Assembly: GCF_000615945.1 (NCBI RefSeq) | Contig: NZ_BAMO01000032.1 | Span: forward strand, 1-61,053 | DNA: 61,053 bases | Direction of reading: 5' to 3' | Origin: Caldalkalibacillus mannanilyticus JCM 10596 | Lineage (GTDB): Bacteria; Bacillota; Bacilli; Caldalkalibacillales; JCM-10596 | Shown here: positions 1 through 7,658 of the stretch, piece by piece | How positions within the stretch are numbered: the stretch's first letter is position 1 | Layout: every line of letters begins with the position of its first letter | Made by a program: the position numbers and the translations under genes | The notes under the pieces: generated by a model | Databases searched by the model: none | Seen by the model: the letters and a program-made list of their open reading frames with translations, nothing else | Told to the model about the DNA's origin: nothing

Positions 1-124
1 TACTTCTTAGAATTAGTTGGACCATCAGGTAGGATTCCGACGCGTTAGCTAGTCCAGTGAATAGCTTCTTGTGCGTTACTTCTTCTGGGGAACCCTTGGG
101 TGAGAATCCTGCTTCTTAGAAAAA
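1..124. other. Unassigned flank beside the tRNA cluster
   Basis: No gene is recognised here. The stretch lies 3' of tRNA-Glu in the direction of tRNA transcription. A 10-bp direct repeat (CTTCTTAGAA) occurs at 3-12 and 112-121, bracketing about 100 bases. It could be tRNA/rRNA operon spacer, because in Bacillus an rRNA operon often adjoins this locus, but no rRNA sequence is visible before the window ends. Confidence 0.4.
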
Positions 125-199
125 TGGTGACCCGTAGGGGATTCGAACCCCTGTTACCGCCGTGAAAGGGCGGTGTCTTAACCGCTTGACCAACGGGCA
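125..199 (-). tRNA. trnE: tRNA-Glu (UUC)
   Basis: The minus strand folds as a tRNA. The anticodon stem is CCGCC/GGCGG around loop CTTTCAC, giving anticodon TTC. The T-arm is AGGGG-TTCGAAT-CCCCT, and the 3' CCA is encoded at 125-127. It is last of three tRNAs in transcription order (Asn, Thr, Glu). Oddity: the first acceptor pair reads T1-C72, whereas Bacillus tRNA-Glu begins GG. Loss of one G at the 5' end would explain this, in line with other one-base losses in the window. Confidence 0.93.
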
Positions 200-209
200 T
201 ATAATAAAC

Positions 210-285
210 TGGAGCTTCCAACCGGGATTGAACCGATGACCTCTTCCTTACCATGGAAGCGCTCTACCGACTGAGCTATGGAAGC
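210..285 (-). tRNA. trnT: tRNA-Thr (GGU)
   Basis: The acceptor stem GCTTCCA pairs with TGGAAGC and is followed by discriminator T and an encoded CCA (210-212). The anticodon stem CTTCC/GGAAG encloses loop ATGGTAA, so the anticodon is GGT and it reads ACC/ACU threonine codons. The D-arm carries the usual AGCTCAGTCGGTAGAGC. It sits 10 bases from tRNA-Glu and 2 bases from tRNA-Asn, so the three are almost certainly one precursor. Confidence 0.96.
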
Positions 286-287
286 AT

Positions 288-362
288 GGCTCCACAGGTA
301 GGACTCGAACCTACGACCGATCGGTTAACAGCCGATTGCTCTACCGACTGAGCTACTGTGGA
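288..362 (-). tRNA. trnN: tRNA-Asn (GUU)
   Basis: The acceptor stem TCCACAG pairs with CTGTGGA, followed by discriminator G and encoded CCA (288-290). The anticodon loop reads CTGTTAA within the stem, giving anticodon GTT for asparagine. It is the first tRNA of the three-gene cluster. A possible -10 element TATACT lies about 75 bases upstream on the minus strand (438-443), but no good -35 element is in register because an 11-A run separates the candidates. Confidence 0.96.
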
Positions 363-563
363 ATAAATCAATCTTCGTTAACTTACATCGTATATCTTGT
401 CCACAAAGCTATTGACCTGTTCCTGAGGACAAGAATTAGTATACAATGTTTTTTTTTTTGCAACCCATTTTTGACGGTAATTTTTCCCCTCATTATAAAC
501 AGCTTATCTTCCATCTAGATAATGTTTATGGCTTGTTATTATAACGTAGAGATCTATAATTCC

Positions 564-821
564 TTACACATGCTGTGATTTTTTTCTGATATATTTAGAT
601 AGCTCTCTTGGAGAAACAAATCGTCCATATAGTTTAAAGATAATTTTATACCGCTCCTCCATGGCACGCCTGACAAGACCATCAATTCTTTCATCAGATA
701 AATCCAATAAAAGCTCCTCTAACTCCTTTTTCAATAAATATTCCAGCTCTAGTGTTTCCTTTTGATTAAGCATCATTCCAATCATCTGCCACACCTCATT
801 TATTGATTTCCCATGTGTCAT
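564..821 (-). CDS. Small conserved-looking protein of unknown function
   Basis: I do not recognise this 85-residue protein. It is charged, leucine-rich and probably all helical (LELEYLLKKELEELL around residues 24-38), with a basic C-terminus; there is no signal peptide, membrane segment or cysteine motif. Two starts are possible: the ATG at 821, behind a weak TTGGGAA, and an internal ATG at 785 that has GAGGTG six bases upstream and would give 73 residues. It lies between the tRNA cluster and the SpoIIM-like gene, on the same strand as both, 48 bases downstream of the latter, so co-transcription with that gene is plausible. No function can be inferred beyond that. Confidence 0.6.
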   Translation of the reverse strand: MTHGKSINEVWQMIGMMLNQKETLELEYLLKKELEELLLDLSDERIDGLVRRAMEERYKIIFKLYGRFVSPRELSKYIRKKSQHV

Positions 822-869
822 TGTTATTTCCCAAATTGAGGTATTTTATGACTATCCCCTCTAATTTTT

Positions 870-1535
870 TTAGGATCGAATCATTTTTTCTATGATGAGA
901 GGCGTGACAAAACTTTCAATCATGGCAGCTACAAACAGTGTGCATATCATGATAATTAAGAGGGCTGAAACAGAATGAAGTCGTTCTTTAAAAATCTGTT
1001 TTCCCCTTTCCTCCCATAACGTTCTTACCCCAACATTGCGTTTTTCTCCAAAAGCGTGAGCAAAAAACCCTTCGCTGCCCCAAAACCATCTCAATAAGCG
1101 CCAGCCCAGAAACATGCCCAGTCCTCCAGCTACAATAATGACAGGAAGCTCTAAAATTCCATGAGGCATTAATCCATACAAAATAACGGCTAATGGTGCT
1201 ACTCCTGCATTCGCTGACGTGTGTAATACATACCCAATCACCAAGCCATTAGCAAACAGAGTGAAGCCAGGGGCAAAAAAGAAGAAGATACCTAAGATCA
1301 CCATCATCATGGCTGCTTTCGTATTATTCTGAAAGATATACCACGCCGTATACAGCGGACTGTCCTTTCCTTCAATATGCTCCACGATGTCTTTTAACTG
1401 ATCCATCATAGCAGCGATGTGTTTATCAAAAACGTGACTGTACTGATACCCAAGCCAAGCACCTGCAAACATTAGTAGTCCCGCTAAAAAAATCGCTGAC
1501 CAAGACTCTTTTATTAATTTTTTTACATCCCTCAT
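870..1535 (-). CDS. SpoIIM / DUF95-family membrane protein
   Basis: The 221-residue protein has several hydrophobic segments. The family hallmark PHGILELPVIIVAGGLG lies near the middle, typical of the SpoIIM/DUF95 integral membrane family. In Bacillus, SpoIIM works with SpoIID and SpoIIP in peptidoglycan remodelling during engulfment; other members of the family have unknown roles. I chose the ATG at 1535 because AAGGAG lies eight bases upstream, rather than a start 15 codons earlier. It is divergent from pdaB across about 87 bases, in a district of sporulation genes, which supports a spore-related role. It could be the engulfment protein itself or only a paralogue, so no symbol is given. Confidence 0.8.
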   Translation of the reverse strand: MRDVKKLIKESWSAIFLAGLLMFAGAWLGYQYSHVFDKHIAAMMDQLKDIVEHIEGKDSPLYTAWYIFQNNTKAAMMMVILGIFFFFAPGFTLFANGLVIGYVLHTSANAGVAPLAVILYGLMPHGILELPVIIVAGGLGMFLGWRLLRWFWGSEGFFAHAFGEKRNVGVRTLWEERGKQIFKERLHSVSALLIIMICTLFVAAMIESFVTPLIIEKMIRS

Positions 1536-1622
1536 GAAAAGCAACTCCTTTTTTTGGGCATAAATTTCGTTCTTGTACATACTTATTCTAATATAGACTT
1601 ATTGGACAGGGGGTACCACCCA

Positions 1623-2399
1623 ATGAATGTTTTCTGGGTTTTAAATGGTCAAAAAATAAAAAGATTACTGATCTTAACAATGGCTGCGCTTTTTACAGCG
1701 GGCATTATCTACGTAGAGAAAGATTCCATGTCTGTCTTCTCGAAAATGACAGTACAAAATACGGATGGGCCAGAAGCCATTTATAAAGTCGAAACAAACG
1801 AAAAAAAGCTTTCTCTCACCTTTGACATCTCTTGGGGAAGTGAACGACCTGGACCCATTCTGGATGTTCTAGAAGCTAAGGGTGTGAAAAAAGCCACTTT
1901 CTTTTTATCTGCTCCTTGGGCTGAACATCATCCAGAGATTGTCCAACGAATAAAGGAGATGGGCTTTGAAATTGGTTCCCACGGACACAAGCATATTAAT
2001 TACAGCCGACTTAAAGACGATGAAATTCGTGAGCAAATTCTTAAAGCAGACAAGACCCTCAAATCCCTAACAGGAATGGACATTAAATTACTTCGTACTC
2101 CCAATGGCGACTTTGACAAGCGTGTTCTACGCATTTCACAAGAACTAGGCTACACCGTGATTCAATGGGATACAGATTCGAAGGATTGGATGAACCCAGG
2201 AGTCGATAACATTGTTCAAAATGTAGTGAGTCAAGCTCATCCAGGAGATATCATTTTACTTCATGCTAGTGATTCCAGTAAACAAACTCATGAAGCTCTT
2301 CCCAAAATCATTGACCAATTGAAGTCCAACGGCTATGATTTTGTCACTGTTTCTGAATTGATCTCTGGAGTCAATAGTAAGGTCAAACAACTAAATTAA
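1623..2399 (+). CDS. pdaB: PdaB-type sporulation polysaccharide deacetylase
   Basis: The 258-residue protein has an N-terminal membrane anchor (about residues 14-30) followed by a NodB-homology domain. Visible motifs, in order, are TFDISWG (motif 1 Asp), GSHGHKH (motif 2 histidines), LLRTPNG (motif 3), WDTDSKDW (motif 4) and ILLHASD (motif 5 His). PdaB proteins act late in sporulation and are needed to keep spores stable, probably by modifying cortex peptidoglycan. The start at 1623 follows AGGGGGT. A CATACTT element at about 1577 could be part of a sigma-G type promoter, but its -35 is poor. The gene converges on kbaA, and its terminator hairpin overlaps the kbaA end. Confidence 0.93.
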   Translation: MNVFWVLNGQKIKRLLILTMAALFTAGIIYVEKDSMSVFSKMTVQNTDGPEAIYKVETNEKKLSLTFDISWGSERPGPILDVLEAKGVKKATFFLSAPWAEHHPEIVQRIKEMGFEIGSHGHKHINYSRLKDDEIREQILKADKTLKSLTGMDIKLLRTPNGDFDKRVLRISQELGYTVIQWDTDSKDWMNPGVDNIVQNVVSQAHPGDIILLHASDSSKQTHEALPKIIDQLKSNGYDFVTVSELISGVNSKVKQLN

Positions 2400-2407
2400 A
2401 CTCTTCC

Positions 2408-2440
2408 AAGTGCTATGAGTAAGCCTCAGGCACTTTTTTC
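2408..2440 (+). terminator. Intrinsic terminator of pdaB
   Basis: On the plus strand AAGTGC...GCACTT brackets a short inner GAG/CTC pairing and is followed by TTTTTTC, starting 9 bases after the pdaB stop. The 3' arm lies inside the last codons of the convergent kbaA gene, so this sequence serves two purposes. Confidence 0.7.
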
Positions 2441-3028
2441 TTTTGATTCCCCCAACAAACGGTGAAGTAGAAGCAACTGCCAGACATTACAGACAAACAT
2501 AGGCACTAGCATAAGGATAATCCAATTCCAATCATTTTGAGTCAAAGCAGGCACAATTTCAATGGTTGTAACCACATACAGAAAGAAAACAGCGGGGATA
2601 AAGGTAAATTTTTGAGTTTCCTTCGCCTTAAAATACGCACCAAGCAAGGCAGCAAGCAGTAATATGACGGGCATAGCTACATAATGAAAAAATGACTCAC
2701 CGGGCGTGTGAAAGGCATAGTACCGCAGATAGATGAGATCAAAAAAAGTAAAAGCGATCAAGACAATCTGGACACGATTCCATAACTTGTGAGATTTAAA
2801 AAGACCAAGTCCAAAACGATGAATAGTAAGATAAGCAAAAAAGCCCATCTGACTGATTACACTAAATAACAGCCCAACAATAAACAACCAAATCCCTACA
2901 GCAACAATATCTCCTAAGGTTTTTCCTTGAGCCCCTTCATACCCTAACGCCAAAGCAGTCGTAATGGCACTAAATCCCCCCAGCAGAGAGGTCGTTATAA
3001 TGAGGTAAAATAATTTCTTTAGATTCAA
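2426..3028 (-). CDS. kbaA: KinB-signalling pathway activator KbaA
   Basis: The 200-residue polytopic membrane protein has about six hydrophobic segments and few charged residues apart from short loops and a basic/acidic tail. Sequence character and position (between gerD and pdaB, as in Bacillus subtilis) identify it as KbaA. In that organism KbaA is required for the KinB sensor kinase branch that feeds phosphate into the Spo0 phosphorelay at sporulation onset. The start at 3028 is ATG. It is convergent with pdaB and divergent from gerD, with about 150 bases between the kbaA and gerD starts that must hold both promoters. Confidence 0.9.
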   Translation of the reverse strand: MNLKKLFYLIITTSLLGGFSAITTALALGYEGAQGKTLGDIVAVGIWLFIVGLLFSVISQMGFFAYLTIHRFGLGLFKSHKLWNRVQIVLIAFTFFDLIYLRYYAFHTPGESFFHYVAMPVILLLAALLGAYFKAKETQKFTFIPAVFFLYVVTTIEIVPALTQNDWNWIILMLVPMFVCNVWQLLLLHRLLGESKEKSA

Positions 3029-3114
3029 TGTTCGGTCACCACTTTCTCTCTATGTAAAAAAATATTACATTATTCTTGGATTCTTTAAACACCCTGCTTA
3101 CGATTGTACCAAAA

Positions 3115-3144
3115 AGTATAAATTCATTCCACAGATGCATATTA
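3115..3144 (+). promoter_or_regulatory. Candidate sigma-G promoter of gerD
   Basis: AGTATA (3115-3120) and CATATTA (3138-3144) are separated by 17 bases and resemble the forespore sigma-G consensus (TGNATA, CATNNTA). The predicted start lies about 30 bases before the gerD ATG. Known forespore expression of gerD in Bacillus supports it; the match itself is imperfect. Confidence 0.5.
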
Positions 3145-3179
3145 AACATATAGATTTTTGAAAGGAGCTGTGTCATTTT

Positions 3180-3809
3180 ATGAAACATTTTTTTCTAAAG
3201 AAGACAATGACCCTCTTACTTGCGTTCGTCTTTATTGTCCTTATGCTTTTCGTTAGTAGCTGTGCTCCTGAAGAACAAACAGCCAAGCCTGATTATAAAG
3301 AAACCAAGCAAATGGTCGTCGATATTCTACAAACCGATGAAGGGAAAAAAGCAGTTGAGGAGGTCATGCAGGAAGATAAGGTTAAACAAGAACTGCTGCT
3401 AGATGAACCTTTTGTCAAAAAAACCATTGAAACAACCATCCTGAACCCAGAGAATACGGAAAAATTAAAAGAAATTATGAGTGATCCCGAGTTTATGAAG
3501 GAATATGCGAAACAATTAGAGGATGAACATAAGAAACTAATTAAAGACCTGATGAAAGATCCGCAATATCGTGCTTCTTTAATCGAGGTCTTGAAGGATC
3601 CCGAAATGGAAAAGCAATTCTTAGAGATGGCCAAATCCAATGAGTTCAGACAGCAAACTATGAGCGTCATGAAAGATGCCATCCAAAGTCCTTACTTTCG
3701 CCTAGAACTTCTAGAGCTGCTAGGCAAGGTTGCTGAAAGCCCTCCTGAAGATGAGAAGAAAAAGAAAGAAGAAGGCGGCGGAGGAAGTGAAGGGGAAGAA
3801 AGCAGTTAA
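3180..3809 (+). CDS. gerD: Spore germination lipoprotein GerD
   Basis: The 209-residue protein has a lipoprotein signal: a basic N-terminus, a hydrophobic run, then VSSC with the lipid-modified Cys near residue 28. The mature part is a highly charged helical protein with repeated DPE/DPQ-type turns (SDPEF, KDPQY, KDPEM). It ends in a low-complexity lysine/glutamate and glycine/serine tail (GGGGSEGEESS). GerD acts at the spore inner membrane, where it is needed for germinant receptors to cluster. AAAGGAG precedes the start. The position between salA and kbaA is the standard Bacillus one. Confidence 0.95.
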   Translation: MKHFFLKKTMTLLLAFVFIVLMLFVSSCAPEEQTAKPDYKETKQMVVDILQTDEGKKAVEEVMQEDKVKQELLLDEPFVKKTIETTILNPENTEKLKEIMSDPEFMKEYAKQLEDEHKKLIKDLMKDPQYRASLIEVLKDPEMEKQFLEMAKSNEFRQQTMSVMKDAIQSPYFRLELLELLGKVAESPPEDEKKKKEEGGGGSEGEESS

Positions 3810-3828
3810 TTGATAGAAAAAACGAATA

Positions 3829-3884
3829 AAACACAGGGCAGGACAGATCTCATGGATAGATCTTCCACAAACCCTGTGTTTTTC
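3829..3884 (+). terminator. Bidirectional terminator between gerD and salA
   Basis: AACACAGGG and CCCTGTGTT form a perfect stem with an inner AGATCT..AGATCT-type pairing, followed by TTTTT on the plus strand. On the minus strand the preceding A-run (GAAAAAACGAATAAAA) gives a partial T-tract. It serves gerD and possibly the convergent salA. Confidence 0.8.
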
Positions 3885-3900
3885 TATTTGTAAGCTTGCA

Positions 3901-4953
3901 TTATGATGAAGGAATAACAACCTTCTGCATGACCTTCTTCGCTAATTGGCTATAGATATCTCCAATTAACGTTCCTTCCGTATATAAGGCGGTCGCTGTT
4001 TCATCCTGTTCTTTGACAGGCTGTCCTAAAGGAATTTGAGCAATAAGCTCTGTATCAAGTACATCCGCCAGCTTCTCTCCGCCCCCTTGACCAAAGATAC
4101 AGTCCTTCGTTCCATCCGGCAACTGATAATAGGACATATTTTCAACTACTCCTAGAATCTCATGATTTGTTTTTAACGCCATTGAACCTGCTCTAGCGGC
4201 AACAAAGGCTGCTGTTGAATGGGGGGTTGTTACAATAATCTCCTTGCTTTCTGGTAACATTTGATGGACATCCAAGGCGACATCTCCCGTTCCTGGAGGC
4301 AGATCTAAAATCATATAATCAAGCTCCCCCCAATGAACTTCACTGAAGAAATTACGCAGCATTTTTCCGAGCATCGGTCCCCTCCAGATCACAGGCGCAT
4401 TATCTTCCACGAAGAAGCCCATCGACATGACCTTAACTCCTTTTCTTTCCACAGGGTAGATCACTTCACCGACAACCTGAGGACGTGAGTCAATTCCCAT
4501 CATATCCGGGACACTAAATCCGTAAATATCCGCATCAATGACTCCCACTCGTTTCCCTTGGCGTGCTAATGCAGTTGCGAGATTAACGGTTACTGTGGAC
4601 TTCCCAACTCCGCCCTTCCCGCTCGTTACAGCAATAAATACCGTTTTCGAGTCCTTAGAAAGCAGGGCATCACCTGTTCCCTTAGCCGGAGACCCCTGTT
4701 GTTGATTCTCAGACGTCAATTCGGCAAAACGCAGCCCTACAGTTTCTGCTCCCGCTGCTTTGACAGCTTGAATAATTTGATTTTGCACCCCCACCTGCTC
4801 GGGAGTCCCTAGATTTGAAAGCGCTACCTTAAGACTGACATAAGAACCATTAATTTTTATCTCTTTAATCGCACCAACCTCGACAAGACTTTTATGTAGG
4901 CTTGGTTCTTGAATCGGACGTAATGCATCGACTATTTGTTGTTCTGATAACAT
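3901..4953 (-). CDS. salA: Mrp/NBP35-family P-loop ATPase SalA
   Basis: The 350-residue protein has an N-terminal MIP18-like (DUF59) domain (about 1-90), a linker, then a deviant Walker A P-loop GKGGVGKS (about 113-120) and ILDLPPGTGD further on. Mrp relatives with a CxxC carry iron-sulfur clusters; here the equivalent region reads ENMSYYQLPDG and lacks both cysteines, as in the SalA branch. In Bacillus SalA regulates the scoC repressor and so extracellular protease expression. ATG at 4953 has AGGTGTTC upstream. It is followed by cwlD in sequence but transcribed after it on the same strand, with 85 bases between them. Confidence 0.9.
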   Translation of the reverse strand: MLSEQQIVDALRPIQEPSLHKSLVEVGAIKEIKINGSYVSLKVALSNLGTPEQVGVQNQIIQAVKAAGAETVGLRFAELTSENQQQGSPAKGTGDALLSKDSKTVFIAVTSGKGGVGKSTVTVNLATALARQGKRVGVIDADIYGFSVPDMMGIDSRPQVVGEVIYPVERKGVKVMSMGFFVEDNAPVIWRGPMLGKMLRNFFSEVHWGELDYMILDLPPGTGDVALDVHQMLPESKEIIVTTPHSTAAFVAARAGSMALKTNHEILGVVENMSYYQLPDGTKDCIFGQGGGEKLADVLDTELIAQIPLGQPVKEQDETATALYTEGTLIGDIYSQLAKKVMQKVVIPSS

Positions 4954-5038
4954 GAATGAACACCTCTTTGGCTCTGTCTTATATTTTCTTCGTATTTTCT
5001 GCCCTTAGTATAGCATAGGTTGCGCACGAACCCAATTT

Positions 5039-5764
5039 TTAGTCCTGAATTGGGCTCGCTTTTTCTCCAGAATAAAAACGTAGAATCCCTTGGTAAATGG
5101 AACTGGCTACTTTCTTCTGATACTCTGCTGTTTCTAAAAGAATGGACTCCTCTGCATTGGACAAGAAGCCAACCTCTACTAAAGATCCAGGTATTTCAGC
5201 ATGCCTGAGGATAAAAATATCTTGATTCTTTTTCGCCTTCCGATTCGTATTTTCTAGGTTTCGTATCAGCTCATCCTGAATAAAAAGGGAAACCTGATGG
5301 CTTTCTTCAAATTGAGGATGAAAGAAGCTTTGAGCCCCCCTCCATTTGGGAGAAGGGATGCTATTGAGATGGATACTAATAAATAAATCGGCATTATTTT
5401 CATTAATCATCTTTACCCTATTTTTTAGATCCTCTACTTTTCTTCTCCCTGCTCGTTTCGATTCTTCATCTGCCAAATCCGTATCAGTTTCCCGTGTCAT
5501 TAAGACAAGTGCCCCTGACTGCTGCAATAAATCCCGCAGATAAATCGATATCGCTAAGGTGACTTCTTTTTCTATTAAACCTTGCTTACTGATGGCACCA
5601 CCATCAGCACCACCATGCCCTGGGTCCAAAATAATCACCTTTCCCGTTAGAGGAAGGCTCCAAGCTGATCTTGAAAAATCGTAGGATTGATCTGTTGTAA
5701 AAATATAAATTAGCACAGCAAATGCGAAACCACCCATTATCATTTTTTTAAGATTCCATCTCAT
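5039..5764 (-). CDS. cwlD: Germination-specific N-acetylmuramoyl-L-alanine amidase CwlD
   Basis: The 241-residue protein has an N-terminal membrane/signal segment and an Amidase_3 domain. The zinc ligands and catalytic residues are visible in LDPGHGG, LIEKE, SIHLNS and VEVGFLSN. CwlD starts formation of muramic delta-lactam in the spore cortex, which germination lytic enzymes recognise. I placed the start at the second ATG (5764) because AAGGGGG is six bases before it and directly abuts the first ATG at 5770. It lies upstream of salA on the same strand; a hairpin (CCCAATT/AATTGGG) overlaps its 3' end but lacks a clear T-tract. Confidence 0.94.
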   Translation of the reverse strand: MRWNLKKMIMGGFAFAVLIYIFTTDQSYDFSRSAWSLPLTGKVIILDPGHGGADGGAISKQGLIEKEVTLAISIYLRDLLQQSGALVLMTRETDTDLADEESKRAGRRKVEDLKNRVKMINENNADLFISIHLNSIPSPKWRGAQSFFHPQFEESHQVSLFIQDELIRNLENTNRKAKKNQDIFILRHAEIPGSLVEVGFLSNAEESILLETAEYQKKVASSIYQGILRFYSGEKASPIQD

Positions 5765-5919
5765 GGTCATCCCCCTTGTCCATCATCTATACATGTATAC
5801 GATGGCTAGGGAAATTCTATGACAACCTCTAAGAAGGTCTGGGTAAAATTCCGAAACTTCTCTCTTGTTCTCTCGTATCTACATTACATAGAAGAAAGTA
5901 TGGGAGGTAGGTGACGTAG

Positions 5920-7617
5920 ATGAAGAAAGCAAGCATATCTTTATTGTTTTTCCTTGCTGTGCTGATATTATTCCCTAGTCAAGCTTGGGCTGTGGACTAT
6001 TCTATTACGAATGTTCAAATCAATGCGTACCTGCAAGAAAACGGGAATGTACACGTAGAGGAAATACACACGTACGAATTTAGTGGAGAATTTAATGGGA
6101 TCACTCGCGAGATCGTTCCAAAATCCGGAACGGAAATCACTCATTTTAGAGCAGCTGAAAAGGGGTATCCCCTACAAATTGAAAGGGAAAATGATCTATA
6201 TAAAATACATCGTAAAGGTCAGGATGAAAGTGTGACAGTAACCCTTCAATATACCATCAAAAAGGGTATTGAAGTCTATCAGGATGTGGCACAATTCTAT
6301 TGGCCATTCTTCGATAGCCGCAACCCATCTACCTATGAAAATCTGTCGATTGTCATATATCCACCCGAGTCAACGCATCCTGTCGTTGCCTTTGGTTATG
6401 ATCAGGCGTTTGCAACAGAAACCATTCAAGTGGACGGCTCCATCCTTTTTCAATTGGGGGAAGTCCCCAGCGGTACAAATGGAGATATCCGTGTAGCCTA
6501 TGACGCTAATCTGTTCACTGCTGCAAGCCCAACGATCCATCAGCGAATGAAAGACACCCTCATCCAAGAACAACACTCACTGATCGTTCAAGAGCAAGAA
6601 AGAGCCGAAAGAAAGGAAACCTTAGTCACAATCGCCAAAATAGGGCTTCCAACCTTTACACTTTTTGTTCTATTGCTTATGTTCAGAGCCTGGTTAGATC
6701 GACGAGCAAGATATAGGGCTATCGAGCAGAACGGCTCCTCAATTCAAGGAGTTCCTGAGCAGATCATTAGCTTGCCAGCAACAATCTATTATACGAACTC
6801 TAAGTATCTCCCACCTGAAGCGATGGCGGCTGCCTTGCTAGACCTTGTCCGTCAAGGCTATGTGAAGAAGACAGGAGAAGCTTCCTTTCAGGTCATTCAT
6901 ACACAAGGAGCTTTAGCCCATGAGCAAATAGTACTGAAATGGTTATTTGAGATTATCGGTCAGAACGGAGAGTTTAGCTTTGACGATTTAAAAGCCTATA
7001 CAAAAAACAAAAAAAACCACAGTCAATACCATTCTTTTCTGTCACAATGGCAGCAAGCCATAAAACAAGAGCTACAAGAGCACTCTCTTTATGAGGAGAA
7101 AAAAGGCTACCGCCTGCTTGTCGGGTTGTCCAGCCTCCTTGTCTTGCCGTTCCTTATTTTGTTTCCCTTGCACGATCTCTTCGGAGCCTTTTTTGCCGCC
7201 CTGGCTCTATTTATAACGGTGACCGTCTATGCCTTCTCCTATCACCCCAAGACAGTGGAAGGGACGCAGCTATCCTATGAGTGGAAGCTATTTAAACAAC
7301 AATTCACAGACATTTCTATCGCTCAGTGGGAGGCTTGGTCTGATGATGAACGCATGAGAGCTTATATCTATGGACTAGGGATCAATCAGAAGAAGTTGCA
7401 CAAGAAAAATGAGGAACTCGTGGCTGCCTTCACTCCTCCTACAACTTCCGGAGTGAACCATCCTTATCCTACATCAGATGTCGCTTCCTTCGCCTATATT
7501 GGACCACTTGCTTCATCAAGCTTTCATGCAGCTAATCAATCAGCAGCTAGCTCCTCTCATGGAGGAGGATCAGGCGGTGGAACAGGAGGCGGAGGTGGGG
7601 GATCAGGTGCTTTTTAA
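5920..7617 (+). CDS. DUF2207-family membrane protein with glycine-rich tail
   Basis: The 565-residue protein has a cleavable signal peptide (MKKASISLLFF to about AWA at residue 24), then an extracytoplasmic beta-rich DUF2207 domain (about 30-200). A transmembrane segment at about 244-262, a cytoplasmic region and two further hydrophobic segments (about 405-445) follow. The C-terminus ends in GGGSGGGTGGGGGGSGAF, the poly-glycine end typical of the family. No biochemical function is known for DUF2207 proteins. GGAGG precedes the ATG by about 14 bases. It is transcribed alone, divergent from cwlD and convergent with the rhodanese gene, and replaces the genes usually found here in Bacillus subtilis. 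Confidence 0.85.
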   Translation: MKKASISLLFFLAVLILFPSQAWAVDYSITNVQINAYLQENGNVHVEEIHTYEFSGEFNGITREIVPKSGTEITHFRAAEKGYPLQIERENDLYKIHRKGQDESVTVTLQYTIKKGIEVYQDVAQFYWPFFDSRNPSTYENLSIVIYPPESTHPVVAFGYDQAFATETIQVDGSILFQLGEVPSGTNGDIRVAYDANLFTAASPTIHQRMKDTLIQEQHSLIVQEQERAERKETLVTIAKIGLPTFTLFVLLLMFRAWLDRRARYRAIEQNGSSIQGVPEQIISLPATIYYTNSKYLPPEAMAAALLDLVRQGYVKKTGEASFQVIHTQGALAHEQIVLKWLFEIIGQNGEFSFDDLKAYTKNKKNHSQYHSFLSQWQQAIKQELQEHSLYEEKKGYRLLVGLSSLLVLPFLILFPLHDLFGAFFAALALFITVTVYAFSYHPKTVEGTQLSYEWKLFKQQFTDISIAQWEAWSDDERMRAYIYGLGINQKKLHKKNEELVAAFTPPTTSGVNHPYPTSDVASFAYIGPLASSSFHAANQSAASSSHGGGSGGGTGGGGGGSGAF

Positions 7618-7658
7618 TTCAGTGTAATTAGTATAAGGTCGCTTTGAAGCCTAAACCC

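Noticed and set aside
3293-3682. 129-codon minus-strand frame inside gerD
   Set aside because: A shadow of gerD on the opposite strand: serine/cysteine/phenylalanine-rich translation typical of antisense frames, no family resemblance.
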